Shown here: positions 12,200 to 23,887 of the stretch, in pieces
Numbering within the stretch: position 1 is the first letter of the stretch
How the letters are laid out: each line of letters opens with the position of its first letter
Assembly (NCBI GenBank): GCA_024752435.1
Contig: CP103034.1
Coordinates: 806,001 to 870,000, forward strand
Direction: 5' to 3'
DNA from: Allantophomopsis cytisporea
Lineage: Eukaryota > Ascomycota > Leotiomycetes > Phacidiales > Phacidiaceae
Length of the DNA: 64,000 nucleotides
The notes under the pieces: generated by a model
What the model was told of the DNA's origin: nothing
The model's input: the letters and a program-made list of their open reading frames with translations, nothing else
Database searches by the model: none
Program-made: the position numbers and the translations under genes

Positions 12200-13420
12200 A
12201 TGGGTCACACAGTTCTGATTCTGGGCGCTTCATTCGCCGGCCTCAAAATCGCCCACAGGATTCTCAAAGAGACCCGCCCCGCCGTTCCAGATCTCAAAGT
12301 CATTCTCGTGGGCCCCTCCACTCACCATTACTGGAATTTAGCCAGCGTACGTGCCATTATCCCCGGTGCCTTTGACGAGAAGAGGGTATTTGGAGAGATT
12401 GCCCCAGGTTTTGAGCAATACCCCTCCGAGAGCTTTGAATTAGTAAATGGCCTTGCGAAGGAATCCGATTTGGACAAGAAGGTCGTTGGCGTACAGACCG
12501 AGAGTGGACTCAGACAGATCTCCTACGATTATCTCGTTGTTGCGACTGGAGCAAGTGCCTCGGAGGAAGTTCCTTGGAAGGGACACGAAACCTATGAGAA
12601 GACAATTGGAGCTTTGCATGATGTGCAGAGCAAAGTTGCAAAGGCGACGGAAATCGTTGTAGGAGGTTCAGGACCTACCGGTGTCGAGACCGCAGGAGAG
12701 CTGGCTGCAGTGGGCAAGAAAGTTACCTTGGTTTGTCCTTCCTTGCGCTTGAAATTTCATGCGCCCCAAACTGATAGTTTTAGATCACCAATGCCTCAAT
12801 CATTCTGAGCGGCACATCGCTTCCAGAGAAACTCGCTAAGAATGCAGAGAATCAACTCATCAAAATGGGCGTCAAGATCATCCACAACACAAAGGTCACT
12901 GGATACAATGTCCTCGAATCTGGCAAGACCGCAGTCACTATCTCTCCAGGAGACACAGTCACCACCGACCTCTACCTCCCCACCACCGGCGTACGCGCAA
13001 ACACTGATTTCCTCGACAAGAAATTCCTTGATGCGAGCGGCAAAGTACAGGTCGATGAGTACTTGAAGGTCAAGGGCGCCAGCGATGTGTGGTCTGCTGG
13101 AGATGCTAATGACCTTGAGGGACAGCAGGTAGTATACACAGAAGCACAGGCCGTTCACCTCGCCAAGAACCTGGATCTCGTGCTTCGGGGAAGTGGAGCC
13201 GTGGCATACAAGCCTGGACCAAGTAAGTTGCTCTTCCCTGTCACTTCGAGAAGTTTGAGGCTGACTAAATATAGCCGTACTGGCTGTAACTCTCGGCCCA
13301 GGTATGTTCACGGCTAAAGGACATGTGAACAAATGGAGTCTGCCAAGTATCATGGTCTACTTTGTCAAGGGCAAGACCTTTGGCACCGAGAACTTGAAAT
13401 CCTTGATCTACGGCGCGTAA
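12200..13420 (+). CDS. AIF/FSP1-like FAD-dependent oxidoreductase
   Basis: A 371-residue flavoprotein of the pyridine nucleotide-disulfide reductase fold, from exons 12200-12730, 12784-13222 and 13275-13420. The N-terminus has the FAD Rossmann signature GASFAGLKIA (residues 9-18). A second dinucleotide motif, VGGSGPTGVETAGE, lies near residues 153-166 and should bind NAD(P)H. The late FAD motif DVWSAGDAND sits around residue 295. No redox cysteine pair is visible, which fits the AIF/AMID (FSP1) group, NAD(P)H oxidases acting on quinones, rather than thioredoxin or glutathione reductases. The short C-terminal part after the third exon (MVYFVKGKTFGTENL) is usual for the fungal branch. Intron 1 joins KVTL to ITNAS; intron 2 splits a Thr codon. 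There is no clear targeting signal. The fold is confident; substrate and location are unknown. Confidence 0.85.
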
Positions 13421-14530
13421 AAAGAGCGTGATAATGGTACATATGCAGCATTAATGGCAGGTGGCTCACTGAAGGTGTTAGGAGCTGGTTGGGTGTCTTA
13501 CAGGCCTACGGGTCATGCATGTCGTTCTACGATGATAATCTATGTCTAAAACAATTACAATACAATCATGTTTAATTCTCTGCTTACATCATTCACAAAT
13601 ATTTGTTCGCTTACAGCTTTCCAGCTCTGAAGAGAAAGAGGAGCAGGGGAGATTTCTAGTCTGCTCTGGCCCATTGTCTAGACAACGCCATATTCTGGTT
13701 TTCGGCGAGTCGAGGTCAGATATGGAAATGAGTATCACAATCGATAAAAATCGCCAATCTCCTCCACACACAGCCACAACGTCACATTGCAGTCCGCTAT
13801 GAGATGTGAGAGGGTATCGATTGACATCAGCTTGAGAGGGGGGTAGGGCAAGGTATCCAACTAGCCAGGCACCATACTGCATAGACATATTACCATAGCA
13901 CAAACGCAAGCTCGATCGCGTGATAAGGCTGCAGGCTATCATTCTGATACATACCGATCCCATATCAAACTTCATGAAAATGAAAGATGAAAAGAAAATC
14001 ACAAGATTTACGCCCATCAACAAGAATGCAGATCTGGAAGTCACATATCGCACACTCAACCGTCGCGATCTTTCGCTGTGGATCACAGCAAAGCCAATAG
14101 ACCATCCACACACTCTCTATTCTACAGCACACAAGCACGCAACATATGCTTTCACAAACTCCCCTCCTTTTGACTTCGGCCGGCAGGAATTCCAATCCCT
14201 GGGCTCATCTTGCCCACTGCGTAAATCGATTTCTGCATTTCTGGCGGTGCCGCCCAAATATGTCTCGATGTATTGTCTATTTCTCACGTGTGCGTGTGCC
14301 CGCATTTATTGGGGCGGATGTGCCTGAGGGCTGGTATGGGAATGACGCTGTGAGTATGCTAGATATGTAAGACAAGTGATGAGCTTTTCTCTCTCTCTCT
14401 CTCTTTCTTCGGCGGCATTCTTGTGGGCGGGTTGGTGGAAGTTTATGGTGACACGAAGCGCGGAGCGGGGAGACATGTACAAGCGCGTTTCAATGCCGTA
14501 GATTCTCACCCTATTTTTGGCTGGTTCTAT

Positions 14531-14576
14531 TTCTTTTTCTTCTTTTTCTTCTTCTTCTTCTTCTTCTTCCTTTCTC
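14531..14576. repeat. Polypyrimidine (TTC)n tract
   Basis: Pure T/C run made mostly of TTC units. It follows a short (TC)n run at about 14390-14404. Confidence 0.85.
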
Positions 14577-14892
14577 CAGCGCTCTTCTTATAAGTGATGG
14601 CTCGTTTTGGAAAAGGCGAGGAGAGATCAGAGAGGAGCGGTTGGTATGGGTGTGGTGCAACACTGGGGTATTTATGATGTGAAATGAGAAGCGACTCGGC
14701 ACCAAAAGTCGCCAAGTGGTGAAGCAATCTCCACTGCGACATTGATTTCGGAGGCTTGAATGGTTCAAGTCTTCGCGTAAATAGAGATAAGGCCGAGCAA
14801 TACACAATCAAGCTTAAAGGGTCGTAGACCAGCCAGACCCACAGGAGAAGGCCGAGCTCGCCTCTACCGTGTACTCTTCTGGTGCTCAGGGT

Positions 14893-14896
14893 TCAT

Positions 14897-14928
<32 letters not shown>
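14893..14928. repeat. (TCACTC)n hexanucleotide repeat
   Basis: About six near-perfect copies of TCACTC. Confidence 0.85.
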
Positions 14929-14929
<1 letters not shown>

Positions 14930-15510
14930 CACCTACCTCTACTACTACTACTACATACTCTGTTCGCTGTGTTTGAGCGCGCGCCCCTCTTTCACGAACA
15001 CTGGATCCAGAATTGGGCAGGATTCCCAGCACTACATACTTGTACATACATACTACTCCATACTACTACATACTCCATACTCCATACTCCCTACTCCCTT
15101 GATTCTTTCATTCACAATGGCAACGGCGTAATTTCCCGCCCCATTGCATGTGCCATCGCATGGGAAATTGCGACGAGCGCTGCAGTGCCCAGTCCGCAGA
15201 TGGATTCCACGGGAGAAGAGCCTAAGATGAGGGGTGAGTGGCTGTCATTGATTTGCGACTACACAGTACACACTACATACACTACATACACTACACACTA
15301 CTGTATACATACTTAGCACTCATCGCTACTATACTGGTCAAGTAGGCGATTAGATAGATGATCGCCTAGGAACATTGGTGCATAGTGCATGGGGAAGGCC
15401 TCCGTTGGGTCTAGTGTCAGGTACCATGCAAGTTTGGTCTTCTAACGTGTCCAATGGAGCGTCGTGACACCCGGCCTCTTCCCCAGAGAGTTCCTAGGCT
15501 TGAACTTGAG

Positions 15511-15560
15511 GGGAACTTGGGACTTGGGACTTGGGACTTGGGGCTTGGGATTTGGGGGGT
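15511..15560. repeat. (GGGACTT)n G-rich heptanucleotide repeat
   Basis: Copies of GGGACTT, with GGGGCTT and GGGATTT variants, ending in a run of six G. There are at least five closely spaced G tracts of three or more on the plus strand, so a G-quadruplex is possible. Confidence 0.8.
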
Positions 15561-15690
15561 AGGTGAGTTTCGCGCTCTGGGAAGAATAAAAAAATTTAAA
15601 AAAAAAAAAAAAAGAGATTAGATGAGACGAGGTGAGATTAGGTGAAGTACTGTGAGTGCAATGCGCGGCATTGGACGAGGACGGAGCTTA

Positions 15691-15720
15691 TGGCGTATGG
15701 CGTATGGCGTATGGCGTATT
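15691..15720. repeat. (TGGCGTA)n heptanucleotide repeat
   Basis: Four copies of TGGCGTA, the last followed by TT. Confidence 0.85.
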
Positions 15721-16189
15721 GCATTGAATGAACTGCTGACTGCTGAAAGTGTCTCTCTCTCTTCATGAGAACAAATTGAGCAAGCTGAGCGAGTTGAACG
15801 AATTGAACGAATCGAACATCCAAGATATCGTTAACTTCCTCGCACATGCCCATGCCCATGCTCAGTACATGTCGAAGTCAAGGCAATCTATGGACTGCGT
15901 ATGTGGGTGTCTGTCCTCTGATGCTGTACCACTCATCACTCATAAGCCACCGGCACGCAGTGACGCTTCAACATGCTTTTCAATTACTTCTGGTACTCGC
16001 ACAGCGCCGCTCGCTTTGCTTTTCTCCGTAGCTAAGGTAATTTATGAAGGGCGTCTGGCGGTAGCTTGAATTGGGCGGCAGACCTGCCTTTCAGCCAATC
16101 ACATCCCCTTCATCTCCCCTCCTTTCCCTGCTCTTCTCGTGTTACTATGTCTCGCATCAAGTATTCACTTTACTCCGTGAGTCTATTCT

Positions 16190-16230
16190 ATCCTGTCCTG
16201 TCCTATCCTATCCTATCCTTTCCTTTCCTA
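16190..16230. repeat. (TCCTR)n pentanucleotide repeat
   Basis: TCCTG, TCCTA and TCCTT units in tandem, part of a wider CT-rich leader-like stretch that runs to about 16340. Confidence 0.75.
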
Positions 16231-16507
16231 TTCTCATCACTGAGAGGGTGGTCTTTGCTTTCTCCATTGTCTCTTTTGCTCTCGCTCTCTCTCTCACTCT
16301 CTCTCTCTCCTCCCTCTTCTTCTCTCTTGTCGTCGCTCTCTAAGCATTGTCCATCACACTCGTTTATCTTGCTTTCTACAAATACACTTATTCCAGGTTA
16401 ATCGTAACCTGAATCATTCGTTACGCGTCTAAATAAATTTCGCCCATTCGAAGAAGAGGATAAACCATCGTCGGCTTCCATATTGTATAATTGACTCCAG
16501 TTACACG

Positions 16508-16514
16508 TATAAAT
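16508..16514 (+). promoter_or_regulatory. TATA box, SUN gene
   Basis: TATAAAT 106 bp upstream of the ATG at 16614, a usual distance for a strongly expressed fungal wall gene. Confidence 0.5.
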
Positions 16515-16613
16515 CAACAGGACCCACCCACGATCCCGTGAAGGAAGTGAAGGAAGGAATAGAGATTTATACACCGGCAGGATCTGGCCGACAAATAGGT
16601 TCAACCGTTCAGA

Positions 16614-18296
16614 ATGAAGGTCGATACTGCTGCCCTCGGTGTCGTCGCCGCTTTGCTATTATCACCAATTGAAGCCTCCACACACGGATCGTCACCAAAA
16701 CTCGATGCCATCCAAAGAAGACATGAACATCAGAGAAGAGCTCATTCTTCACCGAGAGAGGCAACTACCACGGACGTTGGAGCGGAGGATCTGAAGAAGC
16801 GCGGAACACAATGTCCGTTCCCTACCGATGCTGGTCTTGTGTCTGTCACACCGAATGAGGAGAATGCTGGTTGGGCTATGTCACCGGACCAGCCTTGTGA
16901 GCCTGGTAACTATTGTCCTTATGCTTGCCCAGCTGGACAAGTTTCTATGCAGTGGGACCCAGAAGCTACTTCGTATACATACCCCCAGTCCATGGTATGT
17001 TATCACTGAGAGGGATGAACGAAATCAAGAGACTAATTGTTGCAGAATGGCGGCCTTTACTGCGACGAAAATGGAGATATCTCCAAGCCATTCCCTAACA
17101 AGCCATACTGTGCTGATGGCACTGGCGCCTTGGGAGCAATGAACAACGCTGGAGCTCACGTTGCTTTCTGCCAAACTGTACTTCCAGGTAACGAGGCCAT
17201 GTTGATTCCAACAAGTGTCGATGCGTGGGCACAACTGGCCGTTCCAGGAACGAGTTATTGGTGCGAAACAGCAGCTCAGTGAGTTATCCCCTGCGGTTAT
17301 TATTTAATTAATCAGCAACGTATTGACCATTTTAGCTTCTACATCAATCCTCCAGGTGTTTCAATTGAGGATGGATGTATCTGGGGAGATGGATCCGATC
17401 CAGTTGGCAACTGGTCTCCATATGTAGCCGGAGCCAACACTGACTCAAATGGCAACACCTTTGCCAAGATCGCCTGGAACCCCATTTACATCGCCAGCAA
17501 CTTCGCCAACACGCTCCCAGACTGGGGTGTGAGCATCGAGTGCGATGGTGATGGCTGCAACGGACTACCATGTAGCATTGACCCAGCATCCAACGGCGTT
17601 AACGAAGTTACCAGTTCAGACCAAGCAAGTGGAGCAGGCGGCGGAACGTTCTGTGTTGTTACCATCCCCGAGGGAGTCACTGCCAACGTCGTCGTCTTCA
17701 AGGCCGGTGGCTCAAGCTCAGGAGGCAGCTCTTCCAGCTCTTCATCAGCCTCTTCAAGCGCTGCACCTTCCACATCTTCAAGTGCGACTCCAACGCCGTC
17801 TTCCTCATCCTCATCCTCGTCTTCAACATCCAGCTCTAGCTCAAGCTCCACCACGTCCAGCAGCAGTTCATCATCTTCCTCATCCACCTCAAGCACCTCC
17901 ACCTCCTCATCATCCACCTCGTCCTCGTCCTCATCCTCAAGCTACTCCTCTCCGTCCAGCACCAGCACCAGCACATCCTACTCATCCTCCTTCTCCAGCT
18001 CCTCCTATTTCCGCTCCACCTCTTCTTCACACTCCGCCTCCTCTACTTCCGTTTCCTCATCAAAGTCTTCCTCGGTCTATACGCTCATCCCCTCAGACGC
18101 ACCCCATATCTTCGTGCAAAACGCTACCAGCACCTCCGCCCACTTAGCCGTTGCCCAGGAGACGAGCAGCGCATCCATTGTACTATCCACCGCATCATCC
18201 AAGAAGAAGACTAGCGATGCGCCCACCGCTCTAGCGCTCTCGACCGCCTGCAGCATGGTTTTGTTCTTGGCCACCGCTATCTCTGTCCTGCTCTAA
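16614..18296 (+). CDS. SUN-family cell wall protein with GPI-anchor signal
   Basis: A 524-residue secreted protein from exons 16614-16994, 17046-17278 and 17336-18296. Residues 1-21 are a signal peptide. A dibasic LKKR at about residues 60-63 looks like a Kex2 processing site just before the cysteine-rich SUN domain, which starts GTQCPFP and includes GWAMSPDQPCEPGNYCPYACP and several later cysteine pairs. SUN proteins are fungal wall proteins linked to septation and beta-glucan remodelling. The domain is followed by about 150 residues of almost pure Ser with some Thr and Pro, a heavily O-glycosylated stalk. The protein ends in a hydrophobic segment (ALALSTACSMVLFLATAISVLL), a GPI-anchor attachment signal. 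This stalk-plus-anchor layout matches the Adg3-like branch of the family rather than Sim1/Uth1. The exact enzymatic role is uncertain. Confidence 0.88.
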
Positions 18297-21150
18297 GCGC
18301 CTTCGCGCCTACGACTTCATGGACATGGAGAATACCTAACGGAGACAACCCCTCTACATTCGCGTTTGCAACGCTGTGCATATTTCTTTCGATTCGACTG
18401 TATATATGTCCGAAGCTCCCCCCGGCCCCATACTGGCTATCTAGAGACTCGGGAAACACTTTCATGATCCTCATTCACCCACTGTCTCCACGACACCTCT
18501 TTCTCCTTTCGCTCACGCATCTTTTTCTGTTTATATATACCTTTTATGGCTCGTTACGATCTAACTATACCTTTCTTGAATTGAGCGCGGCTGGTGGTTT
18601 GGGGATTTGAACTTGACTGGTTCTATTTTTGTGTTCATGGGACAAAATGGCGAGACTGACTTTTGTGCGAAGCAGTTTTTTGTATGTATTGTATGTTTGT
18701 TGTTGATAGGGTGCCCAGATGGTGGCTATACTGGGTACTTCTTATGTACGCGCGATTGTTGTTCGGCGACTTGAGAGCTTAAGTGTTACATACGTAATTT
18801 CTATTGTAAATAATTTATTAATGTCTGCATATTTACTGGCTATTGCTATATGCTGTGATGTGATACAGGCTTGATGTGCAAAAGGAGTTTCGAGTGCTCC
18901 TGATGAATGAACTACCTTATAGAATGGACTTCATGAGTACAGACTTTTTGATGAGCTTTACTGTATGAGTATTGGCTTGGTTGATATAAGAAGGCTTTGA
19001 TTAGGAGGGGACGGGACATCTGAGCAGTAGGTATGGGAAGGGAGTTGAGCTCAGATTAGACAGACGAAAAGATGAGGACTTATTTTACTATGGCAGCATG
19101 CTATCGACATACAACATATCAATTTACGAATTTTCATTAGTTTTCTCTCCTGCACATGGAGGAGATGATAGCGAGAGTGATGATGGTGTAGAGAGAAATG
19201 ATCAGGCGTCCGGCCTCGTACAGCCAGGCGGGTCAGAGAAGTCCAGCCTGCACCTGCCCACATTCCATGATAAAGATTGATCAAGACCAACAGTGCACCG
19301 TAGCTTTCGTGCTGATCTTTGTGCTACTGCTTGGGAAGGTGCTTTGCAGTGGAGGAGAATGTTTGAGATGTATGACTTAGAGTCAAAGTGAATCACATCT
19401 GGCGATTGTGAGCTGTTTATCTGCTGAGCTTGGAGCAATTCGCGAAAGGTGCCGTTCTTTGATGTTGATCATGGCCATCAACTGAGATGTCATATTCTTC
19501 CTCGTCATAATATCATGGACTTCTGGGGCGCGTACCGCCTCGTGCTTGTGAGGAGTATACGGCCATGGTTGGCTTCCAATGATTGCCACTGCCCAATAGC
19601 AGCTTCTCTTCCGCTATCTTACCTGCATATGAGGGAGTACTTGAGTACTTGAGTACAAATAATGCTCCGAACAATAGGCGCAGGTCCCCGACCATCGATA
19701 CAGCAGTGGATGGACAACGAAGAAGCAACCAGACCAAGCAACTATCATCATCACAGTGTATCTCTGGTGGAGAGCAGCACCTGGCAGCGGAACATCCGTC
19801 CGTCAACAGCGCATTCCCATGCGACCAACGCCCCTGCATTGGTCCCCTTGTTACAACGTTGACATCGTACGAATACAACAGTTTGTGTGTGATGCTGTGG
19901 AGCATCACGTTAAGTACACTGTGTTGTGGTGCATACAATTTACGTGTTCCACTACTCCAATCTCCCACTACATATTAATATTCTCCGCTGAGGCGTGAGC
20001 AATATCCCGGAGGGCAGCCAGTCCTCGTGGCTGTGGATGAAGTGTCTAGCCCCTAGATGCGTGTGACAGGCCTCTGACAGGCCTCTGACAGGAACGCTTG
20101 AGGAGTCCGTTCCCGATGGCTTTGTACGCCAGACCACTAAACACCGTCTACTTACGACGTTGTCCCCTTTGTAGGAGAATGCCAATCAGCCAATCTTACA
20201 CCGACTGATGGGCTGGCATCGGAACGGTAGACGACTGCTATGAAGGACCGTTTACAACGTCAATACGTATGTGCTACGATACTTACTACTTTCACTTGCA
20301 GAATGGATTGTGGGAGTACAGTAAGGGATACTCGAGTCGGGACCTTACAACACTGTGATCCGTGCTCTTCCTCAGAAGTCATGATAATAGATAGTATCTA
20401 CCTCTTGTCGCTTGTTTTGCTTGACCCTAGCCAAGTCATGTATTCATATAAGCCAAAGGAATTGAGGAGAAATTGAAAAAGCAACAGAATGCCCAGAGAA
20501 ATCAAGAGAATGGGATGGTTGTGTTGTCTTTCCAGCTTAGCCCCTCCCTTCCCTGAGCATTATTCCTATTTGGGCTTCTCACTCATCCCACCATGAACCT
20601 AAACCCCAGCAACAGTTAGATATTCTTAACTTTCAAGTGTCCAAGCCCTCAAACCCCCCGTTACTACTTAGACTTCGTCCCCAAAAAGTCATGGTCAAGA
20701 TGTCTGATCGACAAAAATAAATTATCACCGACGATCATATAATGCGACATGAGCGCGCATGACCCCATTGAGTTGTCCTGCGATCGTACAGATCAAAGAT
20801 TCAATATCTAGAGACAGAGAAAAAAAGCTGAACCCCACAGCACGCCCATTTACTCCTCCCAAAGCCCACATCACCACAGCGCATTGGACAAATCTCGCTC
20901 TACGCTTCACGCACCACCACGATCCCGATACGAGAGATAGGTAGATACCCATCGTCAGAGGGGCTTGTCTTATCGATTTCCGAAAGACCTCATCTGAGGT
21001 ACAATACATACTTTACAGTGATATTTGCTGCGATACAAGTCCCATTGCTGGAGTCTAAGCCTTTCCCACCACCGTCATTACCGTCTTACTTCCAATCGCA
21101 ATTGCAGTTGCTTTTTATACCTCAAACAACACAATTGTGCCGAAATCACA
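18297..21150. other. Long spacer, no gene supported
   Basis: A 2.9 kb AT-rich spacer between two plus-strand genes. Overlapping short ORFs at 19450-20000 on both strands have no motif. It contains a short tandem repeat at 20065-20092 and a GAGTACTT triplicate near 19633. The final 150 bp are the leader of the next gene. Confidence 0.55.
20065..20092. repeat. Short tandem repeat, unit GACAGGCCTCT
   Basis: Two full 11 bp units and a partial third (GACAGG), with no mismatch. Perfect copies suggest a recent duplication. Confidence 0.85.
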
Positions 21151-22161
21151 ATGCCAACATACCTAGTTCATGGTTTTCGCTGGTCGCGACAGAGTATCCG
21201 TATACATATCCTCCTGCATAACCTCGAGGATGCAGCAGCCGAATGGATTGTAGCCCCAGCCACTTCCATGACCCTATTGAATTCATTCTACACCCTCTTC
21301 GACTTCCTCCCACCATCCAACCCCCCAAAACTCAGTATCTCGAGTTCCAGTGGCGGCAGCAATGGGCATGCAGAGGGCCAGAAACACAGAAGCAATGGCT
21401 CGGTGTCCAACGAGGCGCAAGTCGACTCACCCACAACAGCACCCGAGGACAAAGATAAAGTCATCGAGGGCAAAGAGCGGCTCGTGAACCGGCGCAAGAG
21501 CAGAGGCAAACTGCGCAAGCTAAGCACGAAGCTCTCCAAGGGCGCACTGGACTACGAGGAAGACCTGCCGACGACGTCGCATTCCAGCGCCGCCAGCAGC
21601 GGCCCCACCATGCCAATGACCCCACCCGCCATGCCCCGCGAGTCCTTCAACGACTGGAGCATCGTCAAGCTGATCGAGCAGTACAACCCTGACGATATGA
21701 CATCCAGCAGCCAGCCGTACGCTTACGTGGCCGATTATATCGTCCCCATCGACCTCAGCATCGACATCTCGAAGGAAATCGATGCGTACGAGCGTCGTTG
21801 CCGGGAGGAGAGGGGCCAGGTCGAGCGTAGCGAGAGTCCTGTTCTTGGGCATACCGAGAGCGTGCGCATGTCTATTGTGGGACCGCCTACGCCTGTCACC
21901 TCGCCAACTGCGATGCAGGATGATGGCGAGACGCTGAATAAAAAGATGAGCATGCGGGAGCTCAAGAGGAAAAGTAGGCGTCTGGATTGGTTCCCCAAGC
22001 TGAGGGACAGTCTGCAGAAGGGAGGTGATATTGGGTGGTATATTGTTGTTTGTGGAGATGAGGAGAGAGTTGGGAATGAGAATATGGATGAGTACGAGGA
22101 TATGGATACAGGATTGAAGACACCAAAGAGTGCGGGCATCAAGGGCTTCTTCAGACGCTGA
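21151..22161 (+). CDS. Conserved fungal protein, MPTYLVHGFRW type
   Basis: An intronless 336-residue protein. The first 50 residues (MPTYLVHGFRWSR, then HILLHNLEDAAAEWIVAPAT) are the conserved block of a filamentous-fungus family that, as I recall, is often annotated as a developmental regulator; I know of no defined biochemical role. The middle is a disordered Ser/Lys-rich insert. A second conserved block near residues 185-205 reads VKLIEQYNPDD and SSQPYAYVADYI, and a third near the C-terminus reads GWYIVVCGDEER. No catalytic motif, signal peptide or membrane segment is seen. The frame is open upstream to an ATG at 21025, but those 42 residues look like leader sequence and the family starts at MPTYL, so I chose 21151. 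Confidence 0.75.
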   Translation: MPTYLVHGFRWSRQSIRIHILLHNLEDAAAEWIVAPATSMTLLNSFYTLFDFLPPSNPPKLSISSSSGGSNGHAEGQKHRSNGSVSNEAQVDSPTTAPEDKDKVIEGKERLVNRRKSRGKLRKLSTKLSKGALDYEEDLPTTSHSSAASSGPTMPMTPPAMPRESFNDWSIVKLIEQYNPDDMTSSSQPYAYVADYIVPIDLSIDISKEIDAYERRCREERGQVERSESPVLGHTESVRMSIVGPPTPVTSPTAMQDDGETLNKKMSMRELKRKSRRLDWFPKLRDSLQKGGDIGWYIVVCGDEERVGNENMDEYEDMDTGLKTPKSAGIKGFFRR

Positions 22162-22569
22162 GTGTGCGGTGATGCATAGTTCCTAGGCGGAATGTGATTA
22201 CATGGTTGGGTCTACGTCAGCAGGTGTTTGTTTTTATCTTTTGTTGAATAGAAAAGGTGGAGTTCGTGGAGGCTATTGAGGGAGTTGAAGATCTGTGGAT
22301 GGGAATGCCTATTCCCCTGCAGCTGTCACTTTCTTTTGAAAAGTTGATTGCTGGATGACTTTTTTTCTGCGAGGAGTTGGAGGTAGCGACTTTCTATTAT
22401 ACCTAATAATCCACAAGGATCAAGGTTATAATCATATAATATACAAGCTATCAGACTTGGTTTAGCATTCTTCACTTGAAACTTCTTTATGACAACAGTG
22501 CTGAATCAAGTCAAAATATTGTATTTTTTATCGCCCTTTATTTACAACCCTAGACAGGTGCTTTCCCAT
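22162..22569. other. Convergent 3' spacer
   Basis: A 408 bp spacer between convergent genes. It holds the two 3' UTRs; no ORF is supported. Confidence 0.7.
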
Positions 22570-23611
22570 CTATTTCTTCCCCTCATAATCTCTCTTCCAA
22601 ATCTCATCCCAAACCCTCTTGTCAATGGCAAACTCCCTAACATAATCACTCTCCAGCTCATGCGTGCGTCTGCCCAACAGAATCAGACTATGCAGAGGGC
22701 CCCCAAGCTCCTCATCAGCATCACAAAGCTGCCTAAGCGTCCCACTAACATACTTCTCAGTCCTTCCACCAACTCTGGCACATCCAATTGCCAAACTTTC
22801 CTCGCCATACACGCCCTCCTTCTTCTCTGCCTCAATCTCAAGCATCTGCTCCGCGCACTGCCCAACAGTCATGTACCGCGGCGGCTCGTACACCTTGCGC
22901 CCACGCGCCATGTTCTCCAAAGACTGCTCCTTGACCTTGATATCCAAAAGCATTAGCGTGTGCAGCCCGATGCTGCGGTTCTCGGCTACGCGGTCGTAGA
23001 ACGACGCTGGGCGCCAGTTATCCAGGAAGAATACCATCGACACCGTCTGTCCGAAGTTGTAAAGCTGCAGGCCCGACGACCCGATGCCGGATAGGATCGA
23101 GGCGTTTGGGATCGTGCTGATGGGGATGGAGAGCTCGCGGGCGCGGAGGACCAGGTCGGTGTGTGTGGTTGCGCTGGATCGTTAGTTAGCAAACTGCACT
23201 CGAGACCGGTTCCTGTGGAGCTTCTTGAGGGGAGACTTACCCAAATGGATCGCCTACAACACAGAATGCAATATCTTCGGTTTGCGCATTTGCTAGAATC
23301 TCATCTGATGAGGACTCGACCATTTCGCGGTCTGCGAGGATGACGGATCGTCCATAGTAGCTTTCCTACTATACTTTGTCAGCCTTTGCGCTTCCATAGA
23401 CGTTCTCAGCATCCCGTCCAACTGAATTAGGTGAATTGTAAATCGCAGCTGTAGATTTTGGTTAGGAGAAACGTACAAGAACGGTCTTGTCCACCAGAAG
23501 GATACTCGTATAGGCTTCGAGGTACACACGTGCTGCTCTCTTCACTACCTCCAGTCCCTTGACTGTGATATCTGTCTCGTCCGAGAGACCTAGACCAATT
23601 AAGTACAGCAT
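22570..23611 (-). CDS. DPH5: Diphthine methyl ester synthase
   Basis: A 287-residue protein from exons 23477-23611, 23241-23365 and 22570-23173. Dph5 is the SAM-dependent methyltransferase that methylates the histidine side chain of elongation factor 2 during diphthamide synthesis, in the cytosol. The start MLYLIGLGLSDETDITVKGL is diagnostic, followed by ESYYGRSVILADREMVE, VVGDPFGATTHTDL and the LLDIKVKE and PPRYMTVGQCAEQMLE blocks. Length is what the family has. Introns are 111 and 67 bp and the splice sites rebuild VLESYYG and DPFGATTH. It shares a 276 bp divergent promoter with SNU23. Confidence 0.95.
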
Positions 23612-23887
23612 TTTGGGATTCTGGACTGTGTTGTATGCAAGTGTTGTGGTCGTCGCAGGGCAGAAATTATTTGGCTCAGCCTGCTGCATATGCAAACCGT
23701 GCAAACACGCAAGGCTACCTCGATGATTTCTTGACTTGGCTGAGGGTAGGTACATTGTCGACTCTGTTCTGAAAAACAATATAAAACTCCAGCCACATTT
23801 TTTCGACGTCCTCAGATATATTGGAAAAGGTTCCGTCGAACCCTCATTTCAGCACAGTCAAGTCTACCGTTTCCTCGATACAGCACA
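23612..23887. promoter_or_regulatory. Divergent promoter of DPH5 and SNU23
   Basis: Only 276 bp separate the two start codons, so both genes must share regulatory DNA and leaders. One gene serves translation, the other splicing, so joint growth-linked expression is plausible. No clear TATA element is seen on either strand. Confidence 0.6.

Larger units (their letters stand above)
13421..16613. other. Gene-poor spacer rich in simple repeats
   Basis: A 3.2 kb spacer with no supported gene. It is a patchwork of pyrimidine tracts and short tandem repeats, listed separately, between ordinary AT-rich DNA. The last part should be the promoter and leader of the SUN gene, with a TATA element at 16508. 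Confidence 0.6.

Noticed and set aside
17486..17917. Acidic minus-strand ORF of 143 residues
   Set aside because: It is the antisense shadow of the serine-rich stalk of the SUN protein.
21025..21150. Upstream in-frame ATG before MPTYLVHGFRW
   Set aside because: The 42 extra residues are not like the conserved N-terminus and look like leader sequence.
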